DNA of 64,000 nt from Vicia villosa (taxonomy: Eukaryota; Streptophyta; Magnoliopsida; Fabales; Fabaceae): positions 397,265 to 461,264 of the forward strand of contig NW_026705191.1 of NCBI RefSeq assembly GCF_029867415.1. The letters run 5' to 3'. Positions 1-12,360 of this stretch are shown here, piece by piece. The position numbers were made by a program, and so were the translations under genes. Below the pieces are notes generated by a model. The model saw nothing but the letters and a program-made list of their open reading frames with translations. It searched no databases and had not been told where the DNA came from. How positions within the stretch are numbered: the first letter of the stretch is position 1; every line of letters starts with the position of its first letter.

Positions 1-4
1 TGCG

Positions 5-172
5 TTCGGAGATGAACTTCCGAAAACACCACATTTTCTGAAAAGTAACTTTATTTCGGAGATGCATCTACGAAATCAATATTTTATATTAAAAAAACAC
101 GTTTTCGGAGATACATTTCCGAAAACACCTTTTTTTACAAAAAAAATACCTTTTCGAAAATGAACTTCCGAA
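5..172. repeat. Array of four ~20-bp near-palindromic words (PMD-element type)
   Basis: Four imperfect palindromes lie at 5-24, 55-74, 104-123 and 153-172. The second reads ttcggagatgcatctacgaa. Their starts are 49-50 bases apart, with AT-rich spacers. The same layout, with different word sequences, borders the plant-mobile-domain relics at 12.2-14.1 kb and 28.7-36.7 kb. I infer that this is the terminal array of another such element whose body lies left of the window. No coding remnant is visible here to prove that. Confidence 0.6.
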
Positions 173-1367
<1,195 letters not shown>

Positions 1368-1371
1368 AGAT

Positions 1372-1538
1372 ATACACTGACAGTGTAAAATAGTTTTACA
1401 CTGTCAACCAATGATAATCATGATTCAGGACAAGTAAGACAAAAAAATTTAAAAAATTTGTATGACATAGCAGAATAATATATTTTAATTGGATGACAGT
1501 GTAAAACTTTTTTACACTGACAGTGCATAATTATTAAA

Positions 1539-1541
<3 letters not shown>
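1372..1541. mobile_element. Fold-back MITE with cactgacagtgtaaaa arms
   Basis: The left arm reads tacactgacagtgtaaaa and goes on with agttttacactgtca. The right arm is its inverted counterpart, gacagtgtaaaacttttttacactgacagtg. Each arm is itself a small inverted repeat built on acactgtca. The element sits between two (AT)n tracts, so the target duplication cannot be resolved. Elements with this motif are frequent in legume genomes; superfamily not assigned. Confidence 0.7.

Positions 1542-1613
<72 letters not shown>
1542..1613. repeat. (AT)n microsatellite
   Basis: A 72-base AT dinucleotide tract on the right side of the MITE. Together with the left tract it suggests that the MITE inserted into an AT repeat. 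Confidence 0.95.
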
Positions 1614-1616
<3 letters not shown>

Positions 1617-3029
1617 ATTTTTGTTTAAATAATTAATTTTAAACTTTATAAAATTATATATAATTATGACAAATTTAATTTATTCTCTCTTAAAAAAAAT
1701 GTAACACTGTTTATATATTTACGATTGACTTCAAATCTAAGACATCTAATTAAATTCTTAGGTGAAAAAAATTTAATCACATGCCTAATTTTGTCCTATT
1801 AAAAAAATTATCTATGTAATTGTATGCAGAAGATATTTAGTTAATAAAAAGAATATATTTTCTTTGTAAATTTTTACATAAATTCTTGAATTTTTTTTTT
1901 CATGATTCTATTGCTATTGTGAGAGAATATCTTATTTTTGAGTTCATGGCAACATTATTGATTAGAGAAAAAGTGTTGTATAGGCAAATTTGAATGTTTT
2001 CATCATATGTCCCTTTTTAATGTAATTTCAATTGTGAACGTGTGTCATCAATATTTCATGGTATCAAATTGATAAATAAGTTTCTTTTTCCATTTTTAGC
2101 TTAGATTCCTTTTGAAACCATAGCACACTTTTGTACTAAGAGGGTAAAACTGAAAATGAAAAAAAAAAATTGAAAATAGTGCAAGAAAGTGACTGCTTTT
2201 AGCCAGGGGAGAGGACCTCTGTATTAAAAAATTTCTGCATGCGTGAAAAAACTTGAATAGATTCTCTCTTAAATATTTTTGTTCCTATCCCAAATTAATG
2301 TCAAGAAAAAAACTTTAAAAAAAATAAAAAATTTGAAGGTATCTTTTGGAATTCCCATAAGATAGTACTAGTCATTTGATTTTTCACATATAGAGAGTAA
2401 TAAAGCAGTTTTGATTTCTGCTAGCTACATGTGTGATGTGGACTTGAAATCAATGAAAGAGACTAAAGGAATGTCCCTTGCTTTTTTGTTTTTACATTTG
2501 AAATTGTGTTTGAGACAAATTTGGTTCCTAGTAGGACACATGAGAGTGAAACTAGACCTAGTGTCACTAATAACAATTTAATTTATATAACATAATTTTG
2601 ATAAATCAAGATGGTACCATAGGTTTGTAAGATTAATAATGCTTAGGTTTTGATAAAATTACAATAACTCATTGTAATTATCATGCTTTTAAAAGACAGT
2701 CGCAGTCGCATTAAGATTTTTGCGATTTTAATCATTATAAATGTTGTGATTTTGAGTGTGGTCACCACTGTGTGAATTATTCACAATTTATTATTTAATA
2801 ATAAAATAATAATAATAATAGTATCAGCATTTTTCAATACAATTTTATCACGGATGTTTTTGGGTTGCGGATGGTTTTTTAAAACCCTAGTAATTATGTT
2901 AATTTCCCGGCAAATTAATAAAAATCATTTAATCGCAAAATAATAAGAGCATCTTTGGCAGAAATATTACTGCATTTTTACTTGCACTGCAGCTTTGTTG
3001 ATGCCATATTGTACTGATAATGTCACATG
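1614..3029. other. AT-rich intergenic stretch
   Basis: No gene was recognised. A short (AAT)n run lies at about 2801-2820. No protein-coding similarity was seen on either strand. Confidence 0.5.
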
Positions 3030-3037
3030 GATGGATG

Positions 3038-3270
3038 TAGAGCTGTCAATATGGGCTACCCGACCCATATGGGCTTCGGGTTTTTTAGGGCCGGGCCCAA
3101 AAAACTCATTTTTAAATGGACTCTAATTTTACTACCCAGGCCCGGCCCTGTCTGGGTTGCGGGCTACCCGGCCCTAAATGGGCTTCGGCCCTAAACGGGC
3201 CCATTTCTATAAAAAATTAAAATTTTCTCCTTATTTTTGTAAATAACCATATAATTGCATGCAAGAATAC

Positions 3271-3351
<81 letters not shown>

Positions 3352-3794
3352 AAAATTATAATTTCTAAATAATCCATATAAGTTAATAATTAAAATGTAA
3401 AACAACACATTAACTTAATTTAAACTATCCAAAATACATCACAAATTATATAATGTAGTACGAATAATTAAATAACTTATTCCAACAAGTTTTAAGTTAT
3501 AAATATTCATGACAATTATAATTTTATGATAATTATAACAAGAAAATGTTATAAATTTTTATAATAATTATAATTAGGAAAGGATAAATTTTAATTATAT
3601 TAAAAATATTTAATTTTTTCGGGCCGGTGGGCTATCCATGGCCCATACGGGCCGGCTCATATTTTTTAGGGCTTTTTAGGGTCGGGATAAAAAAGGCCCG
3701 GATGTAAATGGGCTCGAAAAATGAGGCCCAGACCCTAAAATTTTTCGGGCCAAATGGGCCGGCCCATGGGCTTCGGCCCATTTTGACAGCTCTA
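3038..3794. mobile_element. Non-autonomous hAT-type element, 8-bp TSD
   Basis: The element starts tagagctgtcaatatgggc and ends gacagctcta, so the termini form an inverted repeat (tagagctgtcaa). Both sides are flanked by gatggatg (3030-3037 and 3795-3802), an 8-bp target-site duplication as expected for hAT transposons. The ends are unusually rich in ggcccatggg/gccgggccc motifs, while the middle is AT-rich and holds an (AT)n tract at 3273-3349. No transposase is encoded, so it would depend on an enzyme supplied elsewhere. Confidence 0.85.
3273..3349. repeat. (AT)n microsatellite inside a hAT element
   Basis: A 77-base AT dinucleotide tract within the hAT-type element. It creates a spurious open frame of Tyr-Ile repeats. 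Confidence 0.95.
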
Positions 3795-3802
3795 GATGGA
3801 TG

Positions 3803-4559
3803 GATATGAAGCTATTGTCTAAAATTTCATGTAGAGTTGAACTACCTAGAGAACAAAATTTGATTCCTATTCTCCAACCTTTTTGCTTCAATTCTTGAAA
3901 CTTTGACTTTTAACCGTACATATTCAGTTCTGACAAAGTGATCAAAATAAGTATATTGTGTTTCTACTTCATTGTGTACTGTGTCAAAACACGTTTTGGA
4001 TTTCATTGAATCAACTTTTTTTGTTATGGAATTTGTATGTGATGACTAAATTAGTTCTTAAGTTTAATAAAATTATCGTTTACATGAAAACTGAATAATA
4101 TTTTTAAATTTACTACAGTATTTATCATACAATTATTGAATATTCTATATTTTAATATAAAAATTTCAGTTCATCTCTAAAAGTTCTTTTTTTTCCCTTC
4201 TCAACTCTTTCTTCAACCAAAATGGTGATTCAAAGTGGGTGGTGAGGTTTAAATGATTTTATACAAAAATATAATATGATGTGAACTGGACAACCATATA
4301 GGTGAGTGAGTATATAGGTGGGGAGATCAAAATTTAAAATTCTTGTTGAATATGATTTAAGATCATATTAATTAAACGTGATTTAAATATTTCTTCGACT
4401 TGTTTCGTTCATTCTTAGATGTATATGTTGGTTTCTTTTTTCAAAGTGTATATGAGAAACTTGAAAATTAGTTAAAAATTAGTGTGAGATAGAAGCTACA
4501 CTTATCAATTTTTTAAAATGATTGTAAAAAAAAAAAATACATATTCAACCCCCTGTCAT
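3803..4559. other. AT-rich intergenic stretch
   Basis: No gene, bounded element or domain was recognised here. Confidence 0.45.
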
Positions 4560-4805
4560 TAGGGTGAGTTTTGGATTTCACCCCTATTAATTTTTTTTGT
4601 TTGGCTGACTGGACGAGGGGAATTTCTTTGTTTGGCTGACTGGGCGAGGGAATTATCTTGCAAGGTGACATCCATGTGATTTTTTAAATATTTTTTAGTT
4701 ATTTATTTGTCATTTTAAATGTCACGCTGACATCTTATTTAATATATATTTAAGTTTATAAAAATTACAAATTGTAGTTTTTCCAAAATTTTGTCAAAGA
4801 GAAAT

Positions 4806-4870
4806 AATCAAACCCACATCCCCTTTGTTAGGCTCACTGCACGCTTCCACTAGGCTAATTAGTCTGTTAT
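4806..4870 (-). other. tRNA-like (box A/box B) relic, left arm
   Basis: On the minus strand, ttagcctagtggaagcgtgc resembles a pol III A box. It is followed some 25 bases on by gtgggtttgatta, which resembles a B box (GGTTCGAATC type). It does not fold into a credible complete tRNA, so this is probably a SINE-like or tRNA-derived module of the fold-back element. Confidence 0.35.
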
Positions 4871-5587
4871 ATCTTATTATGAAATTGAAGTATATATAAT
4901 TGATATTCAAACATTTATTATTAATATATATACCCTTTTTTAATATATATACAATTTATTATTACAAACATTTTTTAAACTAACAAATATTTTATTTGTA
5001 AACAAACATGTTTTACATTTTTTAACGTTTTAACTTATTTATTATTACATTTTTTTAAACTAACAAATATTTTATTTGTAAACAAACATTTTTTAAACTA
5101 ACATACAATTTTTGTAATAACATTTATATACTGTAAGTATAATATGTAATAACATTTTATAAACTAATACACATTTTTTATAATAACATTTATAAACTAA
5201 CATATATTTTTTGTAATAATATTTTATATTATTTTGTTTATATGTTTTATTATAGTATATAATAAATATTAGTTTATATAATATATACAGTTAATTAAAT
5301 ATTATACTAATTATATGCTAATGTTTTTAAAATACTAATGTTTTTAAAAGTATATATATTAACGTATATATAATTAAATACTATACAGTTTATTAACAAA
5401 ATTTTTAAAAGTATATATAATTAAATATAAGTTTCTTATTAATGGTTTTAAAAATATATATAATTAAATACTATACATATTAATATTTTTAAAAGTAAAT
5501 AATAAATGCTAATTAAAAACGTTAATAAAACATTTTTAAAACGTTAATAAGTAAAATAAATAAAATATATTTAGTTTCAACAAAATG

Positions 5588-5652
5588 TTGTAGTTCAGTT
5601 AGTGGATATATTGCTTGTTTACATATCAATTTCAAGTTCGAATCTTGGGTGA
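5588..5652 (+). other. tRNA-like (box A/box B) relic, right arm
   Basis: The plus strand reads gtagttcagttagtgg (A-box-like) and then caagttcgaatcttgg (good B-box match). A full acceptor stem is not apparent. It faces the opposite way from the left-arm module, as expected if the two arms are inverted copies. Confidence 0.4.
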
Positions 5653-5823
5653 GACATAAATTTTAATTGGTTTTTGCTTATTAAACATAGCATGCAAGCC
5701 CAGTCTCTCAAACAAGAGATTCAAATGCCCAGTCAACCAGATTCTTAACAGAATCTTTATTTTATAGGAGACGGATTACAAAAAAAAAAAAAACTTTAGG
5801 AGACAAAACCGAATCTCGCCCTA

Positions 5824-6610
5824 TTGAATTGCATTTAATCCAAAAAAATAGATATGAATTATTCTTTTTTTCTAAAAAATTGGCTATTTATAACACTGTT
5901 TAATTGCTATTAACCCTTTAATAATTGAATGCTTACACCTGATATCAATTGATCCAGCTTATGAACAACTACTGAAAAAATTGGAGAGAAATTTTACAAA
6001 ATACTATTTGGATAACTTCGATTAGAATTTTCTTATTTGTGATTTTTTTTCACCAACAAAATCTCATATTAAAGCTTTCTTTTTCTAATAGTTATTGGAA
6101 AGCTTCAACAAAAGTATTTAAGTTTGTAATTTTTGTCGAATATCTTAAAAGTAAGTATTTTAATTTGTGTTTTTTTATTTACCGGATAACTTCAAAGTAA
6201 TCAACAGGAGTTTTCTAATTAATTATTTATGTTTTTTTATTGGAAAACTTTAAAATGAGTTTTCTAATTGATGTTTTTTTCCTTTTAGTGGCACGATGCA
6301 GGGGCGTGATGGGAGGATTATTTGTCCAAGATGGAAATATTTCAAAATTCAACAAGTAGATACATTAGGAAGAGGAGGAATTATACATGAGAAAGACGAG
6401 CATTTTTTTTTTTATAGAATCTTATATCTTTCATCAAACAATACGACCATCATATTACTCGTAGTTTATGGCATGAATTCGTGAGTAATCAGTTTGAAAA
6501 TATTTATTATTTTATTTACATTATGATTTTAAATTTTAACTTTAAAATGGAATTCAAGATTGCATCTCACGATAAAAATTGGTTGGATGGGTTCTGGCAT
6601 ATCTTCCTCT
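5824..6610. other. AT-rich intergenic stretch
   Basis: No recognisable gene. A 62-codon open frame at 6296-6484 has no recognisable domain and is probably chance. Confidence 0.45.
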
Positions 6611-6615
6611 TGTGA

Positions 6616-6880
6616 TATTAAGGTGAAGAAGTTTCACCATTGGAAAAGAGAGAAAACAGAATAGAAAGGAGAAAAGAGATTCCAGAATAATGGAATATAT
6701 GTTTATTGATTGGTATAAGTGGTGATACAATCCATATATAGTATATTCCTATCATATAACAATCAATCCGATTGGAAGTTATCTAACCAATTAACCAATG
6801 ACCAACTAACTAACCAAAGCCTTATCAGCTATGTGTATTAACTAATTTAATCCATTGATTAAAACTAGCTAATCTTAACA
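6616..6880 (-). repeat. 3' LTR of the copia element
   Basis: 265 bp, matching the other LTR except at seven positions (five transitions, two transversions). Terminal TGTTAAG (sense) abuts the polypurine tract. Confidence 0.95.
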
Positions 6881-6892
6881 GCCCCCTCAAGC
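6881..6892 (-). other. Polypurine tract of the copia element
   Basis: In sense orientation ttgagggggc directly precedes the 3' LTR start TGTTAAG. This is the expected position and composition for the plus-strand primer. Confidence 0.75.
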
Positions 6893-9800
6893 TAAGCATG
6901 GTGAATGTTGATCATGTCAAGCTTGGAAATAAACTTGTTGAAAGTTGAAGTTGACAGTGCTTTAGTTAGAAAGTCAGCAAGTTGCTCATGTGTGGAGATT
7001 GGTAGCAGCCGAAGTAAACCTTGCTGTAGTTTTTCACGGACCAAATGGCAATCTATCTCAAGGTGTTTGGTTCGTTCGTGAAATACCGGATTAGACGCGA
7101 TATGCATGGCACTTTGGCTATCACAATAAAGGACAGGAAGCTTGGTACACGTGATGTGCAATTCTTTCATAAGAGCTATCAACTAAAGTAACTCACATGT
7201 CGCAAAAGATAACGCCCGATACTCAGCCTCTGAGGAAGATCTGGAAATAGTGTCTTGCTTCTTTGCACGCCACGATATGAGAGAAGTGCCAAGAAAGAAG
7301 CAAAATCCTGAAATGGACTTTCTTGAATCAAGGCAACCTGCCCAATCTGAATCTGAGAAACCAAGGAGCTGCAACTCAGCATTCCGGCGAAATAGAATTC
7401 CTCGACCAGGGCTATTCTTCAAATAGTGAACGACTCTACAAGCTGCATGGTAGTGTGCCATTGTTGGGTTGTGAAGAAACTGACTGAGTTGTTGAGTAGC
7501 ATAAGTAATATCAGGGCGTGTGGTATTAAGGTACAGCAGACGGCCTATTAGACGTCTATATGCTCCAATATCTTCAAAAGCTTTGCCACTATCAGCATGT
7601 AACTTGACGGATGGATCAAGAGGTGTAGGAGCTGGCTTTGATCCAAGCATACCAGATTCCTGCAAAAGATCAAGACAGTATTTCCGTTGTGACAAAGAGA
7701 TTCCTGCCTTTGAATGAGCAACCTCGAGGCCAAGGAAATATTTAAGTATTCCCAAGTCTTTGATACTGAAATTCTCATCCAGAATGAGTTTGATACGATC
7801 AAATTCAGACATAGATGTTCCAGCTAAGATTATATCATCGACGTAGACTAAGACAGCTGTAAAGTGAGTATCAGTATTCAAAGTGAAAAGAGAATAATCA
7901 GAGGTAGATTGAGTGTACCCTTGTTGAAGTAAAACGGTTGTGAGCTTTTCATACCATTTGCGACTAGCTTGTTTCAGACCGTATAAACTCTTTTATAATT
8001 TACATACTTGATTGGGTCGGTGGCATTGAACGCCTTCAGGTATGAGCATGTACACATCCTCTTGCAGTTCTCCATGCAAAAAGGCATTATTGACATCAAG
8101 TTGGTGTAAAAACCAATCATTGATGGCTGCAGTGGCAATACGAGTTCTCACGGTTGTAAGCTTCGCTACCGGTGAAAATGTGTCAAAGAAATCAAGCCCT
8201 TCAATTTGGTTATAGCCCTTGGCAACCAACCTAGCTTTATACCTCTCTATTGTGCCATCTGCTCTATGTTTTACTTTGAACACCCATCGATTACCAATTG
8301 GTTTGACATGTGGTGGCAGATCAACTATGCTCCAGGTTTTATTCTTGTCTAATGCTTCTAATTCAGACTTCATGGCCTTGATCCAATGCTCTGACAAACA
8401 TGCTAATTTGTAGTTCTTTGGTTCGTGTGTGAGAGTGATATTGGATGCAAAAACACGATGAGATGCAGACAAAAAATGCAATGAATCATAGTTTGAAATA
8501 GGATATAAAGATTTGGTTGTACCTGATGATGACCTGCCTGCTGATGCATCAGATGTGTTGCAAACATAATCAGAGAGATAATTGGGTGGATGTTTGGCTC
8601 TAACAGGTCTAGGCTCAATGTTGTCATTTTCAACATCTAATGTACCAGGTACAGATTTAATGTCATGGTTTTGGTCAGTAATATCTAAGGATTCAGAGTC
8701 AATGTTAGAATTGTGTACTGTGTCATTAGTTGTGTTGGAATGTTGTTCAGGTAGTATGTCAGAATTGTGTATGGAGTCAACAATCTATGAAGGAACAAGT
8801 ATAGTGTGGTCATGTTATGATGAATCTAAGGTGCTTTTGTAAGGGTGATACTCCCAATTAGTAGAATTAACACTTGAATAAGGAAAAATGTGTTCATGGT
8901 GTATTACATTTCTAGAAACCAGAATACTGTGACTGTTAATATCATAGAGTACCACCCCTTTCATACCATTCTTGTATCCTAAGAATACACGTTTGCGACC
9001 CCTTGGATCAAGTTTTGTTCTGTGCACAACTAATGTGGATGCAAAAGCTAAAGATCCAAAAACTTTAAGACTATGCATATCAGGATGTGCATTATGAAGT
9101 ATAAAATGAGGGGAAAGATTGTTTAAAACAGGTGTAGGAAGCTTATTTATTATGAATGTGGCATGCAGAATGGCATATGACCAGAATTGTTTAGGAAGCT
9201 TTGACTGAAAAAGAAGGGCTCTTCCAACATTTAATAGATGTTGGTGTTTCCTCTCCACTCTACCATTTTGTTGTGGAGACTCAACATAACTTGTTTGATG
9301 AATGATTCCCTTAGATGCATAAAATTCAGGAATGTTAAATTCATAACCATTATCAGTTCTAATATTTTTGACATGAACCCTATGTTGATTTTCTATGAGA
9401 TTCACAAAATTGATAACATGTTGTCTAGCTTCAGACTTAGCTTTCATTAAAGTTATCCATGTGAATCTGCTACAATCATCTACTGTAGTTAAAAAGTATG
9501 AATGGCCATGTAAAGATTGAACTGCAAGGGGTCCCCAAATGTCAAAATGTATTCATAAGGATGGGCAGCTCTATTGTTACTAACAGTATAAGAAAGTTTT
9601 CTTTGTCTAGCATAACAACAAACATCACAAACATCTTTTTGATTGACTGTGATAAAAGGAAATTGAGAATGTAAGTACAAGAGCTTGTTTTGAGACAAAT
9701 GTCCTAATCTAAAATGCCATAAGGCTCGATCTGGTAGAGTGACATTGGCTACTAAGTTGGAGGGTAAATCTGGTGTGTGTGCAGTAGGTGAATCATTATC

Positions 9801-10251
9801 TCTAAGAATTAGGTAGTACAATTCCATCTTTCTGCTCAGCAGAACCAGTCATCCTCAATGTGGTTTTGTCCTGTATAACACATTTTGAATTGAGGAAATC
9901 GACAATGCAATTAGAGGATTCACACAACTTTGAAACAGATAAAAGATTTAATGAAAATTCTGGAATCAAGAGAACATTATGAACAATAAAATCAGAAGAA
10001 AAATGAATTGTACCAGAATACTTAGCAACAAGACATTGTCCATTTGGTAATCTAACATTGATTGGAGTAATTTGTCTATATGAGTGAAACCATTGTACAG
10101 AACTACATATATGATCTGAAGCTCCTGAATCTATGATCCAAGAACTGCTACTACTAAGATGCATGCAATAACATGTGTTACCTGTTGATGAATGACCAAC
10201 AGCCACTTGATTGGAAGAAGAATGACCAGAGGATTGACCAATGCCTGATTT
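6892..10251 (-). pseudogene. copia pol: protease-integrase-RT-RNase H, broken
   Basis: Recognisable in order on the minus strand: protease (WIIDSGASDHIC, ~10115); GAG-pre-integrase (LWHFRLGHLS and a CxxC, ~9700); integrase core with TDNGYEF and PQQNGRVERKH (~9260-9350); RT with LDVNNAFLHGELQEDVYM and the YVDD box (VLVYVDDIILAG, ~7835); copia RNase H with DSDWAGCLDSRKS, SSSEAEYRAL and [20 protein letters not shown], reaching 6892. The frame shifts near 9825 and shifts back near 9553, a compensating pair of indels. Stops interrupt the main frame at 8815, 8785, 7993 (where KLQKSLYGLKQ would be expected) and 7183 (where a conserved W is expected). Each can arise from CAA, CAG or TGG by one C-to-T type change. 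Confidence 0.92.
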
Positions 10252-11253
10252 CTAAATTAGCTCCATTAGAACATTAAACTGACCTTGAGTAATAGGTGAA
10301 TTGTCACTTTTAATGTCACTACCATTAGCTCCATCATCAGCATTACCATCTGATGCTACATTGTTGGCTGAATTGGGAAATTGCTTCTGCATATGGGGTG
10401 GCACACCATGCTTCTTGAAGCAATTATCAACAGTATGATTTGTCTTGCCACAAAAGGTGCAGACACGAGTTCCATGCTTAAAGGTGTTTCTTGAGCCCAA
10501 TTTCTTGGCATCAACAGCATTAACCAGTGCCTATGATTCATCATTGAGGATAGGAAGTTGGATTTGTCTCTCATGTTGGATAACCATGGAGAAAATCTTA
10601 TTTATGTGAGGCAAGGGATCCATTAACAATATTTGGGATTTTACTACAACAAATTGATCATTCAGACCAGTCAAGAATCTGATAATGTGCAGTAATTGAT
10701 GATTAGATCTTGCACTGCGCAGAGCTTCACAAGAACACCTTATGCGACACGTACAAGTGGGTAAAGGTAGGTATAAATCTAATTCCTCCCAAAGAATATT
10801 AAGACTAGAGAAGAAATCAGTTACCGATTTTGTATCTTGCTTGAGGTTGTAGATTTCTTGTTGCAGCTCAGAAATACGAATGAGATCGCCCTGAGAAAAT
10901 CTTTCTTTCAAATCATTCCATACATCAAGCGCATTTTCCATGAAAACTATAGACTGAGATATTGAATCTGAAACTGAGTTCATGATCCAAGAATGTACCA
11001 ACATATTGCAACGATTCCAAGCACGCAAAGAAGGATCAAACGGATCAGTAGGAACGGGAAGAGATCCATCGATGAACTCAATCTTCATTTTACCCCCAAG
11101 AGCCCTCTTCATGCTTCGAGCCCATGAATGATAATTGGAACCAGTGAGTTTCGGAACAACTATAACAGAACCGGGACCATCGCTGGGGTGAATGAAGTAA
11201 GGAGAAGAATGATCCAAGACTGGATCGAGTGGTGAAGTGCGAGGAGGTGCCAT
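10252..11253 (-). pseudogene. copia gag with zinc knuckle, broken
   Basis: Starts MAPPRTSPLD at 11253. The N-terminal copia gag domain reads LTGSNYHSWARSMKRAL near residue 36, followed by the UBN2-type core (WNDLKERFSQGD...). An in-frame TAG at 10531 interrupts after codon 240. Beyond it the same frame gives a CCHC knuckle, CTFCGKTNHTVDNC (C-x2-C-x4-H-x4-C), near 10450. A second in-frame TAG at 10252 separates it from protease, with which it would normally be fused. Gag forms the virus-like particle around the element RNA; this copy cannot make a full product. Confidence 0.9.
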
Positions 11254-11334
11254 GGATGCAGAGTAAAGAGCAGACGAAGAAAAGGAAAGAAGAAGAAGAA
11301 AACAGTTAGATGGCCGCGGAATAAGGATCGAATT

Positions 11335-11349
11335 GGCGCTCTGATACCA
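11335..11349 (-). other. Primer binding site (initiator Met tRNA)
   Basis: Directly after the 5' LTR (sense end ...CCTTAATA) the minus strand reads TGGTATCAGAGCGCC. TGGTATCAGAGC is the classic plant copia PBS, complementary to the 3' end of tRNA-iMet. Confidence 0.92.
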
Positions 11350-11614
11350 TATTAAGGTGAAGAAGTTTCACCATTGGAAAAGAGAGAAAACAGAATAGAA
11401 AGGGGAAAAGAGATTCCAGAATAATGGAATATATGTTTATTGATTGGTACAAGTGGTGATACAATCCATATATAGTATATTCCTATCATATAACAACCAA
11501 TCAGATTGGAAGTTATCTAACCAACTAACCAATGACCAACTAACTAACCAAAGCCTTATCAGCTATGTGTATTAACTAATTTAATCTAATGATTAAAACT
11601 AGCTAATCTTAACA
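11350..11614 (-). repeat. 5' LTR of the copia element
   Basis: 265 bp, same length as its partner with seven differences. It is the promoter-bearing LTR for this minus-strand element; tgtga TSD follows at 11615-11619. Confidence 0.95.
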
Positions 11615-12222
11615 TGTGATAAATGCCTGGTTGGAAGGGTTTGGTTTGATTTCACTTAAAAGAACCAGTCTAAACATGGTTAATGTCAATTTTTGTTTGT
11701 GCATTTGTGGAGAAGTGGCATCTAAGGACATAGTTATTTCACATGCAATTTTTGTGAAATGAGGAATACTTGTCTATTTTACCTTTAGAAATACCATAAA
11801 AGTTTAAGTCTTAAGAAATGCCATAGAAATTTAAGTTTTTCACTCTAACAAATGATAATTTGAATAGTGAAAATTATAAATTTTTTAATATTAGGTATAA
11901 TTCTGGTTCGTAGAACACCTAGAAGGCGCGCTACCTCTTCTCCTCTCATTACAGTTTCAAAAACAAACTAAACAACACACTCTCTCAAAACTCTCTCAAT
12001 TTCATTTTCATAAAATCAACCACATTTTCACCAAATCAACCACTTTTTAGAGTTTATGTAAAATTCACTCAAATGTGTGTTTTAGGTCAGAAATTAAAAA
12101 TTCGTGGTTTGTTTTTAATATTAGGATTCATTACTAAGGTAATGGAAATGTCTTTTTCATGATCATTGTCAATTTTTTTTGTGTTCATTTGTGGGGGTGG
12201 GGGAGCCCTTGACATACAACAG

Positions 12223-12282
12223 AAATCGGAAATGTACTTCTGGTTTCCATCAAGAACAAAATCGCAAGTGTATTTCTGGTTT
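12223..12282. repeat. Palindromic words, 5' side of PMD element A
   Basis: Two words, atcggaaatgtacttctggt at ~12226 and atcgcaagtgtatttctggt at ~12261, spaced 36 bases, each an imperfect inverted repeat around a gta/tat centre. They lie upstream of the PMD coding relic and match the layout of the words at 14.0-14.1 kb on its other side. Confidence 0.6.
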
Positions 12283-12360
12283 TGGTCTGTGTCTATTTTC
12301 AATTTTTTTTCAGCAATGACTGACAGAGCATCGTGATTGAGACACGACAGGGTTGCACAT

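Larger units (their letters stand above)
4560..5823. mobile_element. Large fold-back element with tRNA-like modules
   Basis: The left end (tagggtgagttttggatttc) and the inverted right end (tagggcgagattcggttttg) match at most positions. Further in, both arms carry gactgg(g/a)c motifs; in the left arm ttggctgactgg occurs twice in tandem. Each arm also holds a tRNA-like box A/box B module. The 1.26-kb interior is AT-rich and non-coding, with a 37-base phrase (aaactaacaaatattttatt...) duplicated near 4976 and 5054. No clean target duplication was found, so the boundaries are tentative. Confidence 0.5.
6616..11614 (-). mobile_element. Full-length Ty1/copia LTR retrotransposon, dead
   Basis: Two 265-bp LTRs (6616-6880 and 11350-11614) border a 4.5-kb interior read on the minus strand. 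The 5-bp target duplication tgtga is present at 6611-6615 and 11615-11619. In sense orientation each LTR begins TGTTAAG and ends CCTTAATA. I count 7 differences between the LTRs (about 2.6%), which implies a fairly recent insertion; an absolute age depends on an assumed rate. Domain order is gag, protease, integrase, RT, RNase H, which defines Ty1/copia. The coding region has six in-frame stops and two frame changes, so it is not autonomous. The family resembles RE1/TNT-type elements. Confidence 0.95.

Noticed and set aside
5..172. Regularly spaced repeats resembling a CRISPR array
   Set aside because: Only four diverged words, AT-rich non-unique spacers, nuclear plant context and no cas genes.
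3217..3408. 63-codon minus-strand frame rich in Tyr-Ile
   Set aside because: Produced entirely by the (AT)n microsatellite; the same happens at 30217-30405 and 58804-58995.
5588..5652. Functional tRNA gene
   Set aside because: Box A/B-like motifs exist but acceptor and anticodon stems do not pair well; treated as a tRNA-like relic.
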